Source: Candidatus Auribacterota bacterium (GTDB lineage: Bacteria; Auribacterota; JAFGBW01). Taken from it: a stretch of 9,917 nt of DNA. The stretch's first letter is position 1. Each line of letters begins with the position of its first letter. Made by a program: the position numbers and the translations under genes. Of the stretch, positions 8,154 to 9,917 are shown in pieces. Below the pieces are notes generated by a model, which saw only the letters and a program-made list of their open reading frames with translations, made no database searches and was not told the DNA's origin. The DNA lies in NCBI GenBank assembly GCA_016932965.1, contig JAFGBW010000016.1:1-9917 (forward strand), in the 5' to 3' direction.

Positions 8154-8579
8154 TCAAAGCCGTTGGTTGATTGGCCTCTTGGAATGATTCGTTGTAGTAC
8201 AGGCAAGTTCGAAACGGCTTTTTTCTATTGTGCCCATGTCCGTTATTTTTACTGATACGAGAACCGTTTCATCTTGATGAACTGGGATGCATGAAATGCG
8301 CAGGGTTTGATCCGGAAGAACGGGATTTTTGAAACGCGCTTTGGAAACAGCTCTTACACAAAGTGTTGCTCTGGTGACTTTTTCCATCATCATTTTAATG
8401 CTCATTACTTGCACGACAGCAGGAAGGATTTTTTCATCAGGAAAATGCCCTGAAAAAGCCGGGAAATCAGCAGGAAAGCATAAGTCGAAAACGATTCCTC
8501 CCGGTCCATTTTGTTGCGGCTCAGGCAGGATCATTTGAAGGGCTTTTTCTATGGTCATCCGGGGATTCATTTTATCCAT
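8154..8579 (-). CDS. ApeI-like hotdog-fold thioester dehydratase subunit
   Basis: This small hotdog protein (141 residues) is related to FabA/FabZ 3-hydroxyacyl-ACP dehydratases. FSGHFPDEKILPAVVQ (about 42-57) matches the GHFPG-P-LPGVVQ signature, with the catalytic histidine at H45, and KARFKNPVLPDQTL (80-93) matches the second family motif. The central-helix acid that completes the active site (Glu in FabZ, Asp in FabA/ApeI) is not seen: the segment reads VVQVMSIKM. It may therefore be inactive alone. The ATG at 8579 has GAGG 7 nt upstream and overlaps the upstream hotdog gene by 13 bp. A second in-frame ATG at 8570 would make an ATGA overlap. No ketosynthase or ACP lies nearby, so the pathway (aryl-polyene-like lipid, modified fatty acid or other) is unknown. 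Confidence 0.72.
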   Translation of the reverse strand: MDKMNPRMTIEKALQMILPEPQQNGPGGIVFDLCFPADFPAFSGHFPDEKILPAVVQVMSIKMMMEKVTRATLCVRAVSKARFKNPVLPDQTLRISCIPVHQDETVLVSVKITDMGTIEKSRFELACTTTNHSKRPINQRL

Positions 8580-9025
8580 ACGGCAACCTCGCCACGGGCC
8601 AATTTTTCTTTGACGGAATATACGGTTCCTTCAACCCAGGAAAGATTTTCTAATTTTGAGATATATTTGATTCCGACAATGAGAAGTTCTCCACTTGTTG
8701 CACAACGATTGATTATAATATTTCTGAAAGCGGTGAGATAGGCTTGTGCTTTATGATTTGGATGCTGCCATGCTTCATGGATCAGGGCTGTCTGGGCAAT
8801 CAATTCTGGAAAAATCATTTCATCAACGGTTTTATCTTCTTTAAGGAAAAGGTTGTCATCCCTGATGAAGACTTCGGCTGTGGAGCGGGTCTTTTCTGTT
8901 TTGATCAGTCTATCAATGAGAAGCATCGGCGGTTTGTGTGGAACGAGATCAGAAATCATCTTTTTGTCAGCTATATGATCCAATAAGTTTTTAGCGGATA
9001 TGGGATGTTGTAAGCATTTAGGCAT
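8567..9025 (-). CDS. ApeP-like hotdog-fold dehydratase subunit
   Basis: This is a 152-residue hotdog-family protein, first gene of a two-gene operon. LVPHKPPMLLIDRLIK (about 27-42) is the conserved N-terminal strand and helix of FabZ/ApeP proteins, and FPELIAQTALIHEAW (72-86) is the central helix with the acidic residue E74. The GHFP histidine motif expected between them is absent; the region reads DDNLFLKEDKTVDEMI. The partner gene downstream shows the reverse pattern, keeping the histidine and lacking the acid. The two overlap by 13 bp and probably act together on an acyl thioester in the cytoplasm. The ATG at 9025 is the most upstream start. It lacks a clear Shine-Dalgarno, and an internal ATG at residue 23 just before the conserved domain is a possible alternative. 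It diverges from hpf. Confidence 0.7.
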   Translation of the reverse strand: MPKCLQHPISAKNLLDHIADKKMISDLVPHKPPMLLIDRLIKTEKTRSTAEVFIRDDNLFLKEDKTVDEMIFPELIAQTALIHEAWQHPNHKAQAYLTAFRNIIINRCATSGELLIVGIKYISKLENLSWVEGTVYSVKEKLARGEVAVWIK

Positions 9026-9187
9026 AGATAGTTTCTTGGTTGTTTTAGGGAGATTATAATCAAAATATTATAAAGATATGAATAATATAAAATATTCCTA
9101 CTGAGATAGAGAATAGGTTTTCATTTTACTAATATTGTACCGGCTTTGATAATTTTTCATAACCAGCTTATTTACAATTATTTAAGA

Positions 9188-9210
9188 ATATAATCCTGTT
9201 AAGATTATAT
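9188..9210. repeat. 8-bp perfect inverted repeat, possible operator
   Basis: ATATAATC (9188-9195) is followed after 7 nt by its exact reverse complement GATTATAT (9203-9210). The left arm overlaps a TATAAT (9189-9194). The half-site ATAATC also forms the palindrome at 9052-9061. The arrangement suits a dimeric regulator, but strong AT bias makes chance symmetry more likely than usual. Confidence 0.4.
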
Positions 9211-9275
9211 GAAGTGAAGCCTATTCATGCTTCTCAACCATTTTTCAAATTCTTATTTCCTTTTTTAGGGGATTC

Positions 9276-9284
9276 TGCTAAAAT
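9276..9284 (+). promoter_or_regulatory. Possible extended -10 promoter element for hpf
   Basis: TGCTAAAAT fits an extended -10 (TG, one base, then TAAAAT, 5/6 to consensus). The expected -35 position holds only TTTCCT (9256-9261), so it would rely on the extended element. Transcription would start near 9291, about 30 nt ahead of the TTG start. No -24/-12 sigma54 site was seen. Confidence 0.35.
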
Positions 9285-9308
9285 TTCGATAGCAACTAAC
9301 AATCTTCT

Positions 9309-9318
9309 AAGGAGGTGT
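9309..9318 (+). promoter_or_regulatory. Near-perfect ribosome binding site that fixes the hpf start
   Basis: AAGGAGGTGT is complementary to the 16S rRNA tail over its first nine bases and precedes TTG at 9322 with normal spacing. It decides the start in favour of TTG over the in-frame GTG at 9214, which has no comparable site and adds 36 residues foreign to the family. Confidence 0.85.
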
Positions 9319-9321
9319 CAT

Positions 9322-9687
9322 TTGAAAATTCAGCTTACCGGACGGCATGTGGAAGTGACTGAGGCAATGAAATCTTTTACAGAAGAAAAGCTCTATACTT
9401 TAAACAAGTATTTTCATGCGCTTCTCAAGGCCCATGTCTTAATGGAAGTACAGAATTACAACCATAAATGCGAAATCAATCTCCACGGACGGCATTTGAA
9501 TTTAAACGCCAGCGAAACGACAAAAAATATGTATGAGTCTATATCGAAATGCGTTGACAAGCTTGAAAATCAGTTGAGGGCTTACAACCATCCCGAAAAG
9601 AAAAAGAGGAAAAAAATATCTTTGAAGGACATGGAACAAGAGATTGTAGGAATGCAGAATGACCTGCTTCTTCAGGAAACAGTCTGA
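9322..9687 (+). CDS. hpf: Ribosome hibernation promoting factor, short form (HPF/RaiA family)
   Basis: This protein binds the decoding region of the 30S subunit in stationary phase or stress and silences ribosomes, as dimers or inactive 70S. From TTG it has 121 residues. MKIQLTGRHVEVTEAMKSF is the conserved first strand and helix. EEKLYTLNKYF (21-31), HVLMEVQNYNHKCEINLHG (38-56) and LNASETTKNMYESISKCVD (61-79) complete the beta-alpha-beta-beta-beta-alpha fold. A lysine-rich patch (PEKKKRKK, 91-98) and a short tail follow. It lacks the extra C-terminal dimerisation domain of long HPF, so it is the short type. In many proteobacteria hpf sits beside rpoN and ptsN; here it stands alone, diverging from the hotdog operon and converging on an unknown gene that it overlaps by 16 bp. 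Confidence 0.92.
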   Translation: MKIQLTGRHVEVTEAMKSFTEEKLYTLNKYFHALLKAHVLMEVQNYNHKCEINLHGRHLNLNASETTKNMYESISKCVDKLENQLRAYNHPEKKKRKKISLKDMEQEIVGMQNDLLLQETV

Positions 9688-9917
9688 TTTGTTTTCAGAG
9701 ATGCGTGTCCCGGCTCACCGGGAGTCATGCCTTTTAATAGATAGAAATCAATGTCTTCAAACGTGGTCAGCATTTGATAATGTTCATCAAGAATATTTTT
9801 GAAAAACAAGGTGGACTCTGAGCTAAGCACGTTTTTTTTCCCTTTGAGAAATAAGGAAGGAAGATTTTTTACAAAGATTTTTCTTCGTTCTTTTTCGAGA
9901 ACGGAATCGTTGGTGTG
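9672..9917 (-). CDS. Unidentified protein, C-terminal fragment
   Basis: An uninterrupted minus-strand reading frame of 81 codons enters from the right edge and ends at TGA (9674 to 9672). The peptide begins HTNDSVLEKERRKIFVKNLP and later reads TFEDIDFYLLKGMTPGEPG before a short polar tail. Its mix of charged and hydrophobic residues looks like real protein, and the competing plus-strand frame (ATG at 9701) is only about 33 codons. I do not recognise the family. No membrane segment or signal is visible in this part. The end overlaps hpf by 16 bp in antisense. A GC hairpin (TCCCGG CTCA CCGGGA, 9708-9723) falls inside it. Existence is probable; function unknown. Confidence 0.6.
   Translation of the reverse strand, partial: HTNDSVLEKERRKIFVKNLPSLFLKGKKNVLSSESTLFFKNILDEHYQMLTTFEDIDFYLLKGMTPGEPGHASLKTNQTVS

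Larger units (their letters stand above)
9026..9321. promoter_or_regulatory. AT-rich divergent regulatory region between the hotdog operon and hpf
   Basis: This 296-bp non-coding stretch is markedly more AT-rich than its neighbours. It contains a perfect 10-bp palindrome GATTATAATC (9052-9061), a 7-bp inverted repeat ATATTAT/ATAATAT (9065-9071 and 9082-9088), direct repeats of AAAATATT (9062-9069 and 9089-9096), and an 8-bp inverted repeat ATATAATC/GATTATAT (9188-9195 and 9203-9210). The minus strand reads TATAAT at 9058 to 9053, a possible -10 box for the hotdog operon, but no good -35 was found. A reading frame open from 9214 into hpf has no family similarity before the TTG at 9322 and is treated as non-coding. 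Confidence 0.5.

Noticed and set aside
9214-9321. N-terminal extension of hpf from GTG 9214
   Set aside because: The 36 residues do not fit the family, while TTG 9322 has a near-perfect ribosome site.
9708-9723. Hairpin TCCCGG-CTCA-CCGGGA as an intrinsic terminator for hpf
   Set aside because: The stem is perfect, but no T tract follows directly; a TTTT appears only about 9 bases later. It also lies within the probable opposing gene.

Overview
The window looks like chromosomal DNA from a Gram-negative bacterium of moderate, somewhat AT-leaning base composition. The organism is not certain. GTG and TTG starts are frequent, an ApeP/ApeI-type hotdog pair is present, and there are CACGAA-type interspersed repeats of a kind I associate from memory with Desulfobacterota and some other environmental lineages. 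I lean weakly towards Desulfobacterota. No phage, transposase, CRISPR array, rRNA or tRNA was seen.

Layout. Bases 1-521 hold the C-terminal part of an ABC-2/NodJ-type permease on the plus strand. It abuts, stop to stop with no spacer, a minus-strand RlmD/TrmA-type 5-methyluridine RNA methyltransferase (522-1781). Upstream of that, also on the minus strand, lies the manganese exporter mntP (1927-2490); the 145-bp gap between them contains an AACACGAA-bounded inverted repeat. At about 2491-2673 a divergent promoter region separates mntP from a tight plus-strand cluster, trpC-trpF-uvrA (2674-6922). In this cluster trpC and trpF overlap by 11 bp and uvrA starts 9 bp after trpF. A glycosyltransferase of the GT-B fold follows (7021-8133). 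Its start is separated from a strong AGGAGG by a CACGAAGG-type repeat, which reads as a 21-codon mini-ORF whose stop overlaps the GTG start.

From 9025 down to 8154 on the minus strand is a two-gene operon of small hotdog-fold proteins. They resemble the ApeP-like and ApeI-like dehydratase families, and each lacks one of the two classical dehydratase catalytic residues while its partner keeps it, so an obligate heterodimer is likely. An AT-rich divergent region with several palindromes (9026-9321) separates this operon from hpf, the short-form ribosome hibernation factor (TTG start, near-perfect Shine-Dalgarno). The 3' end of hpf overlaps by 16 bp the end of an unidentified minus-strand gene that runs off the right edge.

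Most of the window is housekeeping: tryptophan biosynthesis, nucleotide excision repair, RNA modification, Mn homeostasis and ribosome hibernation. The least ordinary parts are the orphan hotdog pair, the repeat/mini-ORF leader of the glycosyltransferase, and the palindrome-rich region in front of hpf.
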